A stretch of DNA of 44,512 nucleotides from Streptomyces sp. GC420. GTDB taxonomy: Bacteria; Actinomycetota; Actinomycetes; Streptomycetales; Streptomycetaceae. The notes under the pieces were generated by a model. That model did no database searches. It saw nothing but the letters and a program-made list of their open reading frames with translations, and was not told the DNA's origin. Position 1 is the first letter of the stretch. Each line of letters begins with the position of its first letter. The stretch covers positions 1 through 44,512 of the forward strand of contig NZ_JAAAXQ010000012.1 in the NCBI RefSeq assembly GCF_009916105.1, written 5' to 3'. Shown here one piece after another: positions 26,701 through 34,445 of the stretch. Made by a program: the position numbers and the translations under genes.

Positions 26701-27580
26701 CGGTGTCGCGCCGCACCACCGTGTTCACGTCGAAGACCTTGTTGTACGAGTACGCCCGGCCCTCCCCCTCGTGGGTGCCCGCGTAGCGCAGGGCCCGCCT
26801 GCCGGTGAAGCCGGCGTTCGCCTTGGCGGTGGGGGAGCCGGTCGCACCGCGGTCGACGTGGCTGCGCATGTCGTCCGGGGCGGGGGTGGTGGTGTCGCCG
26901 TCGGAGAACTGCACCTCGGCGAGCTGCACCAGGTCCGCGCCCGCCGTTGCGGTGATCTCCAGGCGGTAGTGCGCGTACGCGGTCGCCCCGCCGCCCGCGC
27001 CGATGTCGAAGCTCCTGGTCAGGAAACGCTCCCCGAAGGACTGGCCCTCACGGGTGTCCAGGGTCGTCCAGTCCTCGCCGTCCGCCGAGCCCTTGAGCGT
27101 CCAGTTCGCCGGGTCGCGCTGCGGTGCGTCATTGGCCGAGGTGAGCGCGTACGTCACGACCTCGACGGGGGCCGCGAAGTCGAACTCGAGCCAGGCCGTG
27201 GGTTCGAAGGCCAGCCATTTGGTCGTGGGCTCGCCGTCGACGAGGTTCTCCTTGACCTCGCCGGCCCCCGCGTACTCGGCGCTGGCCCGGACGTCGGTCA
27301 CCCGGTCGGTCACATTTCCGGGGATCCCGCTCGAGTAGCCGCCGTTGACCCCCGAGGCACGCTCTCGCCCGTCCGGGCCGGTCTCCACGGTGTCGCGCCA
27401 GTCGGGCTGCGGGTCGCCTGTCTCGAAGGAGGAGAAGAACTCACGGTCCGGGGAGGTTGGTGCCCCGGCCGGGCGGGCGGCGGCCGGTCCGGGAATCGCC
27501 ACCACCAGCGCGAGGGCCGCCGCGGCCAGGGTGGCCGCGCGGCCCCTTCTGTGGCGGAAACTGTGCTGCATACGGGGCAT
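23744..27580 (-). CDS. secreted GH92 family alpha-mannosidase with discoidin-like carbohydrate-binding domains
   Basis: A 1278-residue secreted glycosidase. A signal peptide spans residues 1 to about 36 (AATLAAAALALVVAIPGPAAA). A discoidin/F5-8C-like domain lies at about 88-235 (ENLVDGEPTTKWLAFEPTAW), then a beta-rich module to about 400. The GH92 catalytic region covers about 405-1130, with the hallmark GDEDNGEQSAWYLFSALGFYP near 1043. A second discoidin-like domain closes the protein (about 1150-1278, GWVLQGSADGTRWTDLDRREGQSF). GH92 enzymes are calcium-dependent exo-mannosidases, mostly alpha-1,2, acting on fungal or N-glycan mannans. ATG at 27580 has GGAAGG 9 bases upstream. A 12-bp palindrome lies 22 bases upstream of the start, suggesting LacI-type repression. 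The exact linkage is unknown. Confidence 0.92.
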   Translation of the reverse strand: MPRMQHSFRHRRGRAATLAAAALALVVAIPGPAAARPAGAPTSPDREFFSSFETGDPQPDWRDTVETGPDGRERASGVNGGYSSGIPGNVTDRVTDVRASAEYAGAGEVKENLVDGEPTTKWLAFEPTAWLEFDFAAPVEVVTYALTSANDAPQRDPANWTLKGSADGEDWTTLDTREGQSFGERFLTRSFDIGAGGGATAYAHYRLEITATAGADLVQLAEVQFSDGDTTTPAPDDMRSHVDRGATGSPTAKANAGFTGRRALRYAGTHEGEGRAYSYNKVFDVNTVVRRDTALSYRVFPSMPETDLDYPATHVSVDLAFTDGTYLSDLKAVDQHGAPLDPRGQAASKTLYVNQWNHKESRIGRVAAGKTVDRILVAYDSPKGPARFRGWIDDISIAPRAPEKPLAHLSDYAVTTRGTNSSGGFSRGNTFPATAVPHGFNFWTPVTNAGSTSWLYDYARANNDDNLPTIQAFSASHEPSPWMGDRQTFQVMPSAASGTPDTSRAGRALAFRHERETARPHYYGVTFENGLKAEMAPADHAAAMRFTYPGDDASVVFDNVSDTAAGLTLDQDGSSFTGYSDVKSGLSTGATRLFVYGVFDAPVTSGDSTGPKGHLRFDAGADRTVGLRLATSLISVDQAKANLERELPAGTSFERIRDRARSQWDALLSRVTVEGADHDQLTTLYSSLYRLYLYPNSGFEKVGDTYKYASPFSPQTGPDTPTHTGAKIVDGKVYVNNGFWDTYRTTWPAYSFLTPGKAGELVDGFVQQYKDGGWISRWSSPGYADLMTGTSSDVAFADAYVKGVGFDAEAAYEAAVKNATVVPPSAGVGRKGMDTSPFLGYASTSTHEGLSWSLEGCLNDYGISEMASALHRKTGEKRYAEEASYFRNRALNYVRLFDSKAGFFQGRGPGGDWRVKSEEYDPRVWGHDYTETNGWGYAFTAPQDSRGLANLYGGRGGLAQKLDTYFSTPETASPEFTGSYGGVIHEMTEARDVRMGMYGHSNQVAHHVTYMYNAAGQPWKTQEKVREVLGRLYTGSEIGQGYHGDEDNGEQSAWYLFSALGFYPLVMGSGEYAIGSPLFTRATVRMDNGRTLVVKAPKNSDRDVYVQGLRVNGKRWTSTALPHSVVAKGGTLEFDMGSRPSAWGTGKKAGPVSITGDDSPAVPLGDATAGDGPLSDNTSATDAVVETAVDLPVSGAARAVQYTLTSSDRTKAPAGWVLQGSADGTRWTDLDRREGQSFTWDRQTRVFTVARPGSYPKYRLVPSGSGGTLAEVELLSRP

Positions 27581-27602
27581 ACGGGGGTGCCTTCCTGACG
27601 TA

Positions 27603-27614
27603 GACAACGTTGTC
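27603..27614. promoter_or_regulatory. LacI-type operator upstream of the GH92 gene
   Basis: GACAACGTTGTC, a perfect 12-bp palindrome with the central CG typical of LacI-family sites, 22 bases upstream of the GH92 ATG. No LacI gene is in the window. Confidence 0.6.
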
Positions 27615-27783
27615 AATTCGCATTTCGCAAGCAACAGTAGGGAGCCAAGTGCGTAATGATGTCAAGGGTGTTGAGGGGCAACCCGGCGAAAGGCCGAGGG
27701 CGGGGTATGCGCGTTTCCACGAGGTCTCAACTCGGGAAAGACTCTTGACCAACCCTGCATTCGATCTTGCTACGCCGAAGGAA

Positions 27784-27799
27784 AGTGGACTATACCTGT
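27784..27799 (+). promoter_or_regulatory. DasR-responsive-element-like sequence upstream of ngcE
   Basis: AGTGGACTATACCTGT matches about 12 of 16 positions of the dre consensus (ACTGGTCTAGACCACT, with C or G allowed at position 2). A candidate promoter, TTGCTA (27767-27772), 18 bases, TATACC (27791-27796), would have its -10 inside the box. Confidence 0.45.
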
Positions 27800-27976
27800 C
27801 GGCGTCCGCACGGCCGACAGCAGCCTCACAGGATCGCCCGGCCTGCCGTGCGCCCGGAAGACCCAGCACGACCCCAGCTTTGAACCGACCGCGGTGCGGG
27901 GCCCTTCGCCGGCAGGCGAATTACGTACGGGCGACCGGTACACCGCCTGAGTCCTGGAGAAGGCGAGGACTTGAGC

Positions 27977-29425
27977 ATGGGAACCACCTCCGCCCACAAC
28001 GACGTCCCGAACGGCACGCACGGTCCGGGCCGGCGCGATCTGATCAAGCGCTCGGCCGCACTCGGTCTGATCACGGTGCCGGCGATGAGCTTCCTGTCGG
28101 CCTGCGCCAGCAGCGCGAGCGACGAGGACACGACCGAGAAGGGCAAGGTCAGCAAGGACAACCCGTTCGGCGTCGCCAAGGACGGCACGCTCGACGTCGT
28201 CATCTTCAAGGGCGGATTCGGCGACCAGTACGCCATCGAGTGGGAGAAGGAATACAAGGGGAAGTGGGGCGGCAAGGTCTCCCACCTCGGCACTCAGGAG
28301 ATCACCGGCAAGCTCCAGCCCCGCTTCGTCGGCGGCAATCCCCCGGACCTCGTGGACAACTCGGGCGCCCAGCAGATCAAACTGGACACCCTCTACAAGG
28401 ACGGACAGCTCGCCGATCTCGACCAGCTGCTCGACGCCCCCGCGTACGACGACCCGTCGAAGAAGGTCCGGGACATCCTGATTCCCGGCACCGCGGAAAA
28501 GGGCAACTTCGACGGCAAGATGTACTCCCTGAACTACATCTACACCGTCTGGGGTGTGTGGTACTCCGGCAAGCTCTTCGAGGACAAGGGCTGGGAGGTG
28601 CCGAAGACCTGGGACGCCTTCCTCGACATCATGAGGGAAGCCAAGAAGGACGGCATCGGCGGCCTCGCCCACCAGGGCAAGCACCCGTACTACATCAACG
28701 TCATGATCATGGACCTGATCGCCAAGACCGGCGGTCTGGACGCCATGAAGGCGATCGACAACCTCGACCCGAAGGCGTTCACGGGGAGCGCGGCGGCCGA
28801 GGAGTCCATCGAGGCGATCTACGAGATCGTCGAGAAGGGCCTGCTGATGCCGGGCACCAACTCCCTGGACCACATCGAGTCCCAGACCGCCTGGAACAAG
28901 GGCAAGGCGGTCTTCATCCCCTCCGGATCCTGGCTGGAGAACGAGCAGCTCAAGCAGACGCCCGAGGGCTTCGACATGAAGTTCCTCCCGATGCCGCTGC
29001 TGCCCGGCAGCAAGCTGCCCTTCGAGGCCATCAGGGCGGGCGCCGGCGAGCCCTTCATCGTCCCGGAGAAGGCCAGGAACAAGGCCGGCGGCCTGGAATT
29101 CATGCGCATGATGCTGTCGAAGGAATGGTCGACGATCTTCGCGCAGCAGGCGAACTCGCTGACCATCGTCAAGGACGGCGTCGACACCGGTGTGGAACTG
29201 CGCCCCGGCACCAAGTCCGCCGTGGACGCGGTGGCCGCGGCCGGTGACAACACCTTCGACTACTACTACGTCAACTGGTACAGCGAGATGGACGAGTCGA
29301 TCCGCAACGCGTCCGCCGAGCTGATGGCCAAGCGGATCCAGCCGAAGGAATGGCTGAAGCGCGCTCAGGCCGCCGTGGACAAGGCGGCCAAGGACCCGGC
29401 GAGCAAGAACAACAAGCGTCCGTAA
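27977..29425 (+). CDS. ngcE: GlcNAc/diacetylchitobiose ABC transporter binding lipoprotein NgcE
   Basis: A 482-residue family 1 sugar-binding lipoprotein. A twin-arginine motif (RRDLIKRS, Arg 19-20) and a lipobox ending FLSAC (Cys43) indicate Tat export and lipid anchoring. The body has solute-binding blocks (GGNPPDLVDNSGAQQIKLD, YTVWGVWYSGKLFEDKGWEVPKTWDAFL). Three-gene order with two permeases, next to a ROK regulator and the xyl operon, matches ngcEFG of S. coelicolor, where NgcE is reported to bind N,N'-diacetylchitobiose. ATG at 27977 is preferred over TTG at 27971, with GAGGA upstream. No ATPase gene is in the operon, as usual for transporters sharing MsiK. The DasR-like box upstream fits chitin sensing. 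Confidence 0.9.
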   Translation: MGTTSAHNDVPNGTHGPGRRDLIKRSAALGLITVPAMSFLSACASSASDEDTTEKGKVSKDNPFGVAKDGTLDVVIFKGGFGDQYAIEWEKEYKGKWGGKVSHLGTQEITGKLQPRFVGGNPPDLVDNSGAQQIKLDTLYKDGQLADLDQLLDAPAYDDPSKKVRDILIPGTAEKGNFDGKMYSLNYIYTVWGVWYSGKLFEDKGWEVPKTWDAFLDIMREAKKDGIGGLAHQGKHPYYINVMIMDLIAKTGGLDAMKAIDNLDPKAFTGSAAAEESIEAIYEIVEKGLLMPGTNSLDHIESQTAWNKGKAVFIPSGSWLENEQLKQTPEGFDMKFLPMPLLPGSKLPFEAIRAGAGEPFIVPEKARNKAGGLEFMRMMLSKEWSTIFAQQANSLTIVKDGVDTGVELRPGTKSAVDAVAAAGDNTFDYYYVNWYSEMDESIRNASAELMAKRIQPKEWLKRAQAAVDKAAKDPASKNNKRP

Positions 29426-29454
29426 CGGGTCGGCAGACACCAGGGGCTCACGTC

Positions 29455-30387
29455 ATGCACAAGGGCAAGAACCGGTTCGTCGCGGGATTCCTGATCGGTC
29501 CGCTGGGACTGTACGTCGTCTTCATGATCTGGCCGTACGTCCAGACCTTCGGATACTCCTTCACCAACTGGCGCGGGCAGTCCTCGCGCATGGAATTCGT
29601 CGGGCTCCAGAACTACGCGGACCTGTTCTCCGACAGCGTCTTCCTGCGGGCCCTGTGGAACAACTTCCTGCTTCTGGTGTCCCTGCCGCTCGCCACCATC
29701 CTGCTCGCCCTCTTCTTCGCCTTCATGGTGAACGTGGGCGGGCGGGGTGGTGCCGCCGGCATCCAGGGCGTCAGGGGCTCGGGCTTCTACAAGGTCGTCT
29801 TCTTCCTCCCGCACGTCCTCTCGGTGGTGATCCTGGCCATTCTGTGGCGCGCCATCTACCGCGGTGACATCGCCGGCCTGATCAACGGCACTCTGGTCAA
29901 AGCGGGGATCTCCGATCCCGAGCACCCCATCGAATGGCTGAACTCCCCCAACCTGGTGCTGTGGTGCGTCGCCTTCGTGCTCCTGTGGTGGGGCGTCGGC
30001 TTCTATCTGGTGCTGTTCTCGGCCGCGATGCAGTCGATTCCCAAGGACATCTACGAGGCGGCCCTGCTGGACGGGGCGAGCCGCGTCCAGACCTTCTTCC
30101 GGGTGACCCTCCCCCTGCTGTGGGACACCGTCCAGACCGCCTGGGTCTATCTCGCGATCCTGGCCATGGACGGCTTCGCCCTGATCTCCGTCATGACACC
30201 CGGCAGCAACTTCGGCGGCGGCCCCGATCACAGCAGTGAGGTCATGGCCACCTATCTGATGCGCAACTTCCTCGCCTTCGGCAAGAGCGGCTACGCCTGC
30301 GCGATGGGTGTGGTCATTCTCGTCCTCACTCTGATCCTTTCCGTCGTCACGCTGCGGATCAGCCGCCGCGAGCACATCGAGTACTGA
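29455..30387 (+). CDS. ngcF: GlcNAc/chitobiose ABC transporter permease NgcF
   Basis: A 310-residue MalF-like permease with six hydrophobic helices. The cytoplasmic EAA loop YEAALLDGASRVQTFFRVTLPLLWDT (about residue 200) contacts the ATPase. It follows ngcE by 29 bases, with AGGGG before the ATG, and precedes ngcG by 14 bases. The N-terminus FLIGPLGLYVVFMIWPYVQTFGYSFTNW is typical of carbohydrate uptake family 1 permeases. Substrate follows from ngcE. Confidence 0.9.
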   Translation: MHKGKNRFVAGFLIGPLGLYVVFMIWPYVQTFGYSFTNWRGQSSRMEFVGLQNYADLFSDSVFLRALWNNFLLLVSLPLATILLALFFAFMVNVGGRGGAAGIQGVRGSGFYKVVFFLPHVLSVVILAILWRAIYRGDIAGLINGTLVKAGISDPEHPIEWLNSPNLVLWCVAFVLLWWGVGFYLVLFSAAMQSIPKDIYEAALLDGASRVQTFFRVTLPLLWDTVQTAWVYLAILAMDGFALISVMTPGSNFGGGPDHSSEVMATYLMRNFLAFGKSGYACAMGVVILVLTLILSVVTLRISRREHIEY

Positions 30388-30401
30388 GCGGGGAGCACAC
30401 G

Positions 30402-31343
30402 ATGGCAACCACTCCCACGATTCCCGGCGTGACGAAGGACGACGCCGCCCCGCCCCGGAGGGCCGCGGCGGGGAGGAGCGGGGACCGGGCGGACTCCCCG
30501 GGCGAGGGCAGGATCCTCAACGTCTTCTCGCACGGCTTCCTCGTCCTCTGGGCCGTGATGATCGTCCTGCCGCTGATCTGGATCCTCCTCGGAGCGTTCA
30601 AGACGGACGCCGAGATCGGCGCGAGTTCCTGGTCCTGGCCGTCCAACTGGAACTTCGACGCCTTCGGGCGGGCCTGGACCAAGGGCCACATCGGGTCGTA
30701 CTTCCTGAACACCGTCATCGTCCTGGTGTTCTCGGTCCCGCTGACGATGCTGTTCGGCTCGATGGGCGCCTATGTGCTGGCCCGCTACAGGTTCACCGGC
30801 AACCGGCTCATCTACTACTTCTTCATCGCCGGCGCGATGTTCCCCGTGTACCTCGGGCTGATCCCGCTGTACTTCCTGGTCAAGCAGCTGGGCATGCTCA
30901 ACACGTACCAGGGCCTGATCCTGGTGTACGTCGCCTACTCGATGCCGTTCACCGTCTTCTTCATGCACGCGTTCTTCCGGACGCTGCCGACCGCCGTCCA
31001 CGAGGCGGCGGTGATCGACGGGGCCTCGCACAGCCGGATCTTCTTCCAGGTGATGCTGCCGATGGCGAAGCCGGGGCTGATCAGCGTGGGCATCTTCAAC
31101 CTGCTCGGCCAGTGGAACCAGTACATCCTGCCCCTGGTGCTCATGCAGCAGCAGAGCGGCTTCGACAAGGACCGGTCGATGCTGACCCAGGGCCTGGTGC
31201 TCCTCAACCAGCAGCAGGGATACGCGGGCGACCTGCCGGTGATCTTCGCCGGTATGACGATCGCGATCCTTCCCGTCGTCGTGGTCTACCTCTCCTTCCA
31301 GCGGCAGGTCCAGTCGGGACTGACGGCGGGCACCCTGAAGTGA
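30402..31343 (+). CDS. ngcG: GlcNAc/chitobiose ABC transporter permease NgcG
   Basis: A 313-residue MalG-like permease. A 45-residue hydrophilic N-terminus is followed by six membrane helices. The EAA loop VHEAAVIDGASHSRIFFQVMLPMAKPG is near residue 200. ATG at 30402 is 14 bases after the ngcF stop. It completes a two-permease channel that pairs with NgcE and a shared ATPase (MsiK in Streptomyces) encoded elsewhere. Confidence 0.9.
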   Translation: MATTPTIPGVTKDDAAPPRRAAAGRSGDRADSPGEGRILNVFSHGFLVLWAVMIVLPLIWILLGAFKTDAEIGASSWSWPSNWNFDAFGRAWTKGHIGSYFLNTVIVLVFSVPLTMLFGSMGAYVLARYRFTGNRLIYYFFIAGAMFPVYLGLIPLYFLVKQLGMLNTYQGLILVYVAYSMPFTVFFMHAFFRTLPTAVHEAAVIDGASHSRIFFQVMLPMAKPGLISVGIFNLLGQWNQYILPLVLMQQQSGFDKDRSMLTQGLVLLNQQQGYAGDLPVIFAGMTIAILPVVVVYLSFQRQVQSGLTAGTLK

Positions 31344-31844
31344 CGCCGGGGGTCCGCAAGGGCTCCGAGGGCCGTCGGCGGCCACCGGCACCAGGGCTCC
31401 GGGAGCCGTGCACGACTGCCGGGGCCGGTCGTGGCGAGGCGCTTCAAGTCGTGAAGGAAGGTCTCGGAGGGCGGGCACGGGCCGTCCGGGACCCGGCCGG
31501 GAACCGGAACGGTCCGCGGTCCGTTCCCGCCGCTCACGCCGTGCGCGGCGGCGCCGGCCCCGGCCGCCGACTGTGACGTCCGCCTCTCCGGCCGGCGGAA
31601 GAGGTGCCTCCGGCCGGTGCTCGCGGCGCCGGACGCCGGTCGTCGGCAGAGCCGGCGACCGGGAGAACGAACCAGAGCAATCCGGACTTTCGGCCCGCCT
31701 GGGGTGTGCATCCACAGGCGGGCCGACTTCGTGGTGTGCCGACATCGTCACAGAAGGTCGCTCACTCAAGCTCTTGACGGGATCAACGTGGAACGCTGAG
31801 CTTAGAGTTCACAAGTTGGAGCCAAGGCAGGAGTGGATGGGTCA
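31344..31844. other. intergenic region between ngcG and rok7B7
   Basis: About 500 bases without a gene. A near-palindrome GGAACGG-N8-CCGTTCC lies at 31506-31527. A perfect 12-bp stem with a 13-base loop lies at 31690-31726. TTGACG at 31774-31779 may be the -35 of the rok7B7 promoter, with a weak -10 near 31797. No other structure was seen. Confidence 0.5.
31690..31726 (+). terminator. hairpin downstream of ngcEFG
   Basis: TCGGCCCGCCTG pairs exactly with 31715-31726 across a 13-base loop. It lies 346 bases after the ngcG stop and upstream of the rok7B7 promoter, so it could end read-through from ngcEFG. Confidence 0.55.
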
Positions 31845-33044
31845 ATGGAGACTCCGGGTTCGCAGTCGTCGCTGCACCGCGCCAACCTCGAGCGTGTCGT
31901 GCGCGCAGTGCGGATGGCCGGTTCGCTCACCCAGGCGGAGATCGCCCGTGCCACCGGGCTCTCGGCGGCGACGGTCTCCAATATCGTCAGGGAGCTCAAG
32001 GACGGCGGAACGGTGGAGGTCACGCCCACGTCGGCGGGCGGCAGGCGGGCGCGCAGCGTCTCGCTGAGCGGCAACGCGGGCATCGTCATCGGTGTCGACT
32101 TCGGCCACACCCACCTGCGGGTCGCGGTGGGCAACCTCGCCCACCAGGTGCTCGCCGAGGAGTCCGAGCCGCTGGACGTCGACGCCTCTGCCGCGCAGGG
32201 CTTCGACCGGGCGGAACAGCTGGTCACACGTTTGATCGAGAGCACAGGGGTGAGCCGGGACAAGGTCATCGGCGTCGGGCTCGGGGTGCCGGGACCGATC
32301 GACGTCGAGTCCGGAACGCTGGGCTCGTCGACGATACTCCCGGGGTGGGGCGGCACCAATCCCAGCCAGGAGCTGTCCGCCCGCCTCGGGGTGCCCGTGT
32401 ACGTGGACAACGACGCCAACCTCGGCGCGCTCGGCGAGCTGGTCTGGGGCAGCGGGCGCGGGGTCAAGGACCTCGCGTACATCAAGGTGGCCAGCGGTGT
32501 CGGCGCCGGCCTGGTGATCAGCGGCCAGATCTACCGGGGGCCGGGAGGCACCGCCGGGGAGATCGGCCACATCACCCTCGACGAGGCCGGCCCGGTCTGC
32601 CGCTGCGGCAACCGCGGCTGCCTGGAGACGTTCACCGCGGCCCGCTACGTGCTCCCGCTGCTGCAGCCCAGCCACGGGCCCGACCTGACCATCGAGCGGA
32701 TGGTCCAGCTGGCGCGTGAGGGCGATCCCGGCTGCCGCCGCGTCATCGCGGACGTGGGCCGCCACATCGGCCGGGGCGTGGCCAGCCTGTGCAACCTGCT
32801 GAATCCCACCCGGGTGGTGCTCGGCGGCGATCTGGCGGAAGCTGGAGAACTGGTGCTGGTGCCCATCAGGGAGTCCGTGGGGCGGTACGCGATCCCCAGT
32901 GCCGCGCGGCAGCTCTCGGTGCTTCCGGGGGCCCTCGGCGGCCGTGCCGAGGTGCTCGGCGCGCTGGCGCTCGTACTGAGCGAAATGGGTGATTCCACCC
33001 TCCTTGACGGGGCCGTGCCGCCGATCACTCCTGCCTTCACTTAG
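31845..33044 (+). CDS. rok7B7: ROK family transcriptional regulator Rok7B7
   Basis: A 399-residue ROK regulator. An N-terminal winged helix (about 15-60, SLTQAEIARATGLSAATVSNIVRELKDGG) is joined to a sugar-kinase-like ROK domain with GIVIGVDFGHTHLRVAVGN, GVPVYVDNDANLGALGE and the zinc-binding CRCGNRGCLE motif. Sequence and location between ngcEFG and xylFGH identify it as Rok7B7, which in S. coelicolor controls xylose uptake and affects carbon catabolite repression and antibiotic production. ATG at 31845 is preferred because AGGAG lies 11 bases upstream; a GTG at 31833 would overlap that site. A sequence fitting the reported Rok7B7 motif is present before xylF. Confidence 0.9.
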   Translation: METPGSQSSLHRANLERVVRAVRMAGSLTQAEIARATGLSAATVSNIVRELKDGGTVEVTPTSAGGRRARSVSLSGNAGIVIGVDFGHTHLRVAVGNLAHQVLAEESEPLDVDASAAQGFDRAEQLVTRLIESTGVSRDKVIGVGLGVPGPIDVESGTLGSSTILPGWGGTNPSQELSARLGVPVYVDNDANLGALGELVWGSGRGVKDLAYIKVASGVGAGLVISGQIYRGPGGTAGEIGHITLDEAGPVCRCGNRGCLETFTAARYVLPLLQPSHGPDLTIERMVQLAREGDPGCRRVIADVGRHIGRGVASLCNLLNPTRVVLGGDLAEAGELVLVPIRESVGRYAIPSAARQLSVLPGALGGRAEVLGALALVLSEMGDSTLLDGAVPPITPAFT

Positions 33045-33078
33045 ATAACGACTGGCACCGTTGCCATCTCGTTAATGA

Positions 33079-33091
33079 TTTACTTCTTGAC
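33079..33091 (+). promoter_or_regulatory. Rok7B7-type recognition sequence upstream of xylF
   Basis: TTTACTTCTTGAC fits every position of the motif I recall for Rok7B7 (TTKAMKHSTTSAV). It is 75 bases before the xylF start, in the 121-base gap after rok7B7. Confidence 0.5.
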
Positions 33092-33165
33092 GCCAAGCCG
33101 TCGGGCGAGTTGACTTCCAGCCACCTCGGCCGCAGCGACGCGGCCTCGTCAGGGAGGTTCCACAG

Positions 33166-34275
33166 ATGAACACGCGTATGCGTCGTGCAGCCGTTGCTCT
33201 CGCCGCCACTTCCATGGCCGTCTCGCTCGCCGCCTGCGGCAGCGCCAAGGAGTCCGGCGACAGCGGTGACAAGGAGTCCGGCGCCGACAAGTCGAAGCTC
33301 TCGGTCGGTCTGCTCCTGCCGGAGAACCAGACCGCGCGCTACGAGAACTTCGACCGTCCGCTCATCGAGAAGCGGATCAAGGAACTCGCGCCGGACGCCA
33401 CCATCACCTACGCGAACGCCCAGCAGGACGCGACGAAGCAGCAGCAGCAGGTCGAGACGATGATCACGAAGAAGGTCGACGTGATCATCCTCGACGCCGT
33501 CGACGCCAAGTCCATAGCCAGCGCGGTCCAGCAGGCCGAGGACGCGGACATCCCCGTCGTCGCCTACGACCGCCTGGCCGAGGGCCCGATCGACGCCTAC
33601 ACCTCCTTCGACAACGAAGAGGTCGGCAAGGTCCAGGGCACCGCTCTGCTCGAGGCGCTCGGTGGCGACGCCAAGAAGGGCGAGATCGTCATGATGAACG
33701 GGTCGGTCACCGACCCGAACGCCGCCCTGTTCAAGAAGGGCGCCCACTCCGTGCTCGACGGCAAGGTGAACGTCGGCAAGGAGTACGACACCAAGGAGTG
33801 GAAGCCGGAGAACGCCAACACCAACATGGAAGGCGCGATCTCGTCCCTCGGGAAGGACAAGATCGTCGGCGTCTACTCCGCCAACGACGGCATGGCGGGC
33901 GGCATCATCGAGGCCCTGAAGTCCGCCGGCATCAAGGACCTGCCGCCGGTCACCGGCCAGGACGCCGAGCTCGCGGGTGTGCAGCGCATCGTCGCCGGTG
34001 AGCAGTTCATGAGCGTCTACAAGCCGTACCAGCCGGAGGCCTACGCGGCCGCCGAGATGGCCGTCGCGCTGGCCAAGGGCGAGAAGCTCGACGACATCGC
34101 CAAGACCACCGTCGACAGCGGCAGCGCCAAGGGCGTCCCCTCGGTCCTGATCCCGCCGGTCTCGCTGACCAAGGACAACATCCAGGACACCGTCGTCAAG
34201 GACGGCCTGTACACCGTCGCGGACATCTGCACCGCGAAGTACAAGGCCGCCTGCGACAAGATCGGTCTGAAGTAG
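33166..34275 (+). CDS. xylF: D-xylose ABC transporter substrate-binding lipoprotein XylF
   Basis: A 369-residue periplasmic-binding protein of the ribose/xylose type. Signal peptide with lipobox SLAAC (Cys24). The mature part begins LSVGLLLPENQTARYENFDRPLIEKRI. VDVIILDAVDAKSIASAVQQAEDADIPVVAYDRL and VYSANDGMAGGIIEALKSAG are class motifs of XylF/RbsB binding proteins. It starts 121 bases after rok7B7 and heads xylFGH. A large hairpin after it probably raises its mRNA relative to xylG and xylH. Confidence 0.93.
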   Translation: MNTRMRRAAVALAATSMAVSLAACGSAKESGDSGDKESGADKSKLSVGLLLPENQTARYENFDRPLIEKRIKELAPDATITYANAQQDATKQQQQVETMITKKVDVIILDAVDAKSIASAVQQAEDADIPVVAYDRLAEGPIDAYTSFDNEEVGKVQGTALLEALGGDAKKGEIVMMNGSVTDPNAALFKKGAHSVLDGKVNVGKEYDTKEWKPENANTNMEGAISSLGKDKIVGVYSANDGMAGGIIEALKSAGIKDLPPVTGQDAELAGVQRIVAGEQFMSVYKPYQPEAYAAAEMAVALAKGEKLDDIAKTTVDSGSAKGVPSVLIPPVSLTKDNIQDTVVKDGLYTVADICTAKYKAACDKIGLK

Positions 34276-34335
34276 TCCACCCGGGGACCATCCCCAAGGC
34301 CTGACGGGCCGGACGACCGCCCGTCACCCCCTCTG

Positions 34336-34384
34336 TCCGGCGCCCCGCCCCACCAAAAAACCCCGCTGCGGGGCGGGCGCCGGA
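34336..34384 (+). terminator. hairpin between xylF and xylG (differential expression)
   Basis: TCCGGCGCC and CCGCCCC pair with 34370-34384 with one bulged base; a nested CCCCG-CTG-CGGGG stem lies at 34361-34373. It sits 60 bases after the xylF stop and 62 bases before xylG. Such hairpins commonly stabilise binding-protein mRNA or partly stop transcription. Confidence 0.65.
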
Positions 34385-34445
34385 CGGTTTCCATGCCATG
34401 CTTTCCACATCCCCCGCCGGTCAGGCGGCGAAGGAGATGGTTCAC

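Larger units (their letters stand above)
27581..27976. promoter_or_regulatory. divergent promoter region, GH92 versus ngcE
   Basis: 396 bases with no gene. It holds the LacI-type palindrome (27603-27614), a possible TTGACC at 27745-27750, and a DasR-like box over a possible -10 (27784-27799). The remaining sequence shows nothing I can name. Confidence 0.6.
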
